A stretch of 42,030 bases of DNA. Source: Flavobacterium sp. UBA7665 (GTDB lineage Bacteria; Bacteroidota; Bacteroidia; Flavobacteriales; Flavobacteriaceae). A model generated the notes under the pieces. That model saw only the letters and a list, made by a program, of their open reading frames with translations, searched no databases and was not told the DNA's origin. Made by a program: the position numbers and the translations under genes. Positions within the stretch are counted from its first letter, which is position 1, and each line of letters starts with the position of its first letter. This document shows, piece by piece, positions 41,785-42,030 of this stretch. The stretch covers positions 1-42,030 of the forward strand of contig DLHP01000018.1 in NCBI GenBank assembly GCA_002483285.1, given 5' to 3'.

Positions 41785-41894
41785 GTGACGACGATGGGAT
41801 TGCTGCGCATCCCAGAAACCTCCGGTTTGAAAATGAAAAAAGGAGAAAAACATTAAAGCGAGCTTTATGTTTTTCTCCTAATTTTCATTTATCC
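41785..41894 (-). repeat. tRNA-linked repeat unit B
   Basis: It has the same 17-base tRNA-Leu 3' end, then TGGGAT/ATCCCA (6 bp), AAACC-TCC-GGTTT (41816-41828) and a long hairpin (about 41834-41888) with arm AGGAGAAAAACAT, the same bulged T and the same apical AAAGC/GCTTT. The arms differ from unit A but remain perfectly paired. On the minus strand the long hairpin would terminate the tRNA-Leu transcript. Confidence 0.7.
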
Positions 41895-41895
41895 G

Positions 41896-41979
41896 TGACG
41901 ACGATGGGATTCGAACCCACACGCCCTAATGAGCACCAGCCCCTCAAGCTGGCAAGTCTACCAATTTCTCCACGTCGCC
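41896..41979 (-). tRNA. tRNA-Leu (GAG anticodon)
   Basis: This 84-nt class II tRNA shows acceptor GGCGACG/CGTCGTC with discriminator A, an anticodon arm CCAGC-TTGAGGG-GCTGG giving anticodon GAG (reads CUU/CUC leucine codons), a long variable arm (GCTC/GGGC stem) and the TTCGAAT T-loop. CCA is not encoded. Copies of its 3' end lie downstream in the repeat units. Confidence 0.93.
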
Positions 41980-41981
41980 AA

Positions 41982-42009
41982 TAAAAAAAGCCAGGTTAAG
42001 CTCCCGACT
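41982..42009 (-). terminator. Terminator-like hairpin between tRNA genes
   Basis: On the minus strand AGTCGGG pairs with CCTGGCT through two G-U pairs and is followed by seven T residues, right before tRNA-Leu. It may terminate or only mark processing of a tRNA cluster transcript. Confidence 0.5.
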
Positions 42010-42013
42010 TTTG

Positions 42014-42030
42014 TGACCCGACTGGGGCTC
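42014..42030 (-). tRNA. Probable partial tRNA at window edge
   Basis: On the minus strand the last bases read as the 3' half of a T-loop and stem (GAGCCCCAG) followed by a 7-base acceptor strand (TCGGGTC) and A. The rest lies outside the window, so the amino acid cannot be told. Confidence 0.4.

Overview
The window looks like chromosomal DNA of a member of the Flavobacteriaceae, most likely Flavobacterium or a close relative. Four large secreted proteins end in type IX secretion (T9SS) type A sorting domains, which are specific to Bacteroidota. CarB has the short 950-residue form. Lipoproteins carry acid-rich stretches after the lipid cysteine, Shine-Dalgarno sites are essentially absent, and the Bacteroidota -7 promoter element TAnnTTTG appears in front of many genes. 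That element was also used here to correct several start codons (histidine kinase, CotH protein, OB-fold protein, methyltransferase, BtuF).

Layout. 1-4000: edge of a dispersed repeat, rpmH, then carB with an unusual pair of interleaved inverted repeats in its leader, and a small lipoprotein. 4000-12000 (minus strand): a T9SS YCF48-like repeat protein, a 1230-residue leucine-rich-repeat T9SS protein, and a LytTR response regulator with a TPR-containing LytS-type histidine kinase; kinase, regulator and LRR protein are probably one transcription unit. 12000-18000: a GyrI-like protein, a CotH-kinase/lamin-tail T9SS protein overlapping an inward-rectifier K+ channel, and a divergent cluster with a small c-type cytochrome and YceI on one side and an OB-fold protein and DUF5777 barrel protein on the other. 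18000-26500: an SRPBCC protein, a VCBS/ASPIC-UnbV T9SS protein next to an SO2930-type diheme cytochrome, RmuC, a small membrane protein, a DUF4476 protein with a histidine-rich linker, and a MATE exporter. 26700-30800: a disordered acidic protein, rRNA and tRNA modification enzymes (rluE, trmL), a 260-bp structured intergenic repeat, a methyltransferase and a secreted protein.

30800-37100 is a compact vitamin B12 uptake locus. A btuFCD-like ABC transporter operon is read leftward with its own promoter. A cobalamin riboswitch is read rightward in front of a TonB-dependent receptor and a surface-lipoprotein-like beta-propeller that resembles BtuG. 37300-41000: an S41 peptidase lipoprotein, then an ECF sigma factor operon with a putative anti-sigma protein and two DUF4252 proteins.

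41000-42030 is the most unusual part. A tRNA-Leu(GAG) gene is followed on its own strand by two tandem units of about 109 bp. Each unit contains a 17-nt copy of the tRNA 3' end and three hairpins whose arms differ between copies while pairing is kept. A degenerate further copy lies about 630 bp away. Between them sits a very AT-rich lipoprotein gene bracketed by a perfect 15-bp inverted repeat. This looks like a tRNA-associated insertion hot spot built from structured, co-varying modules.
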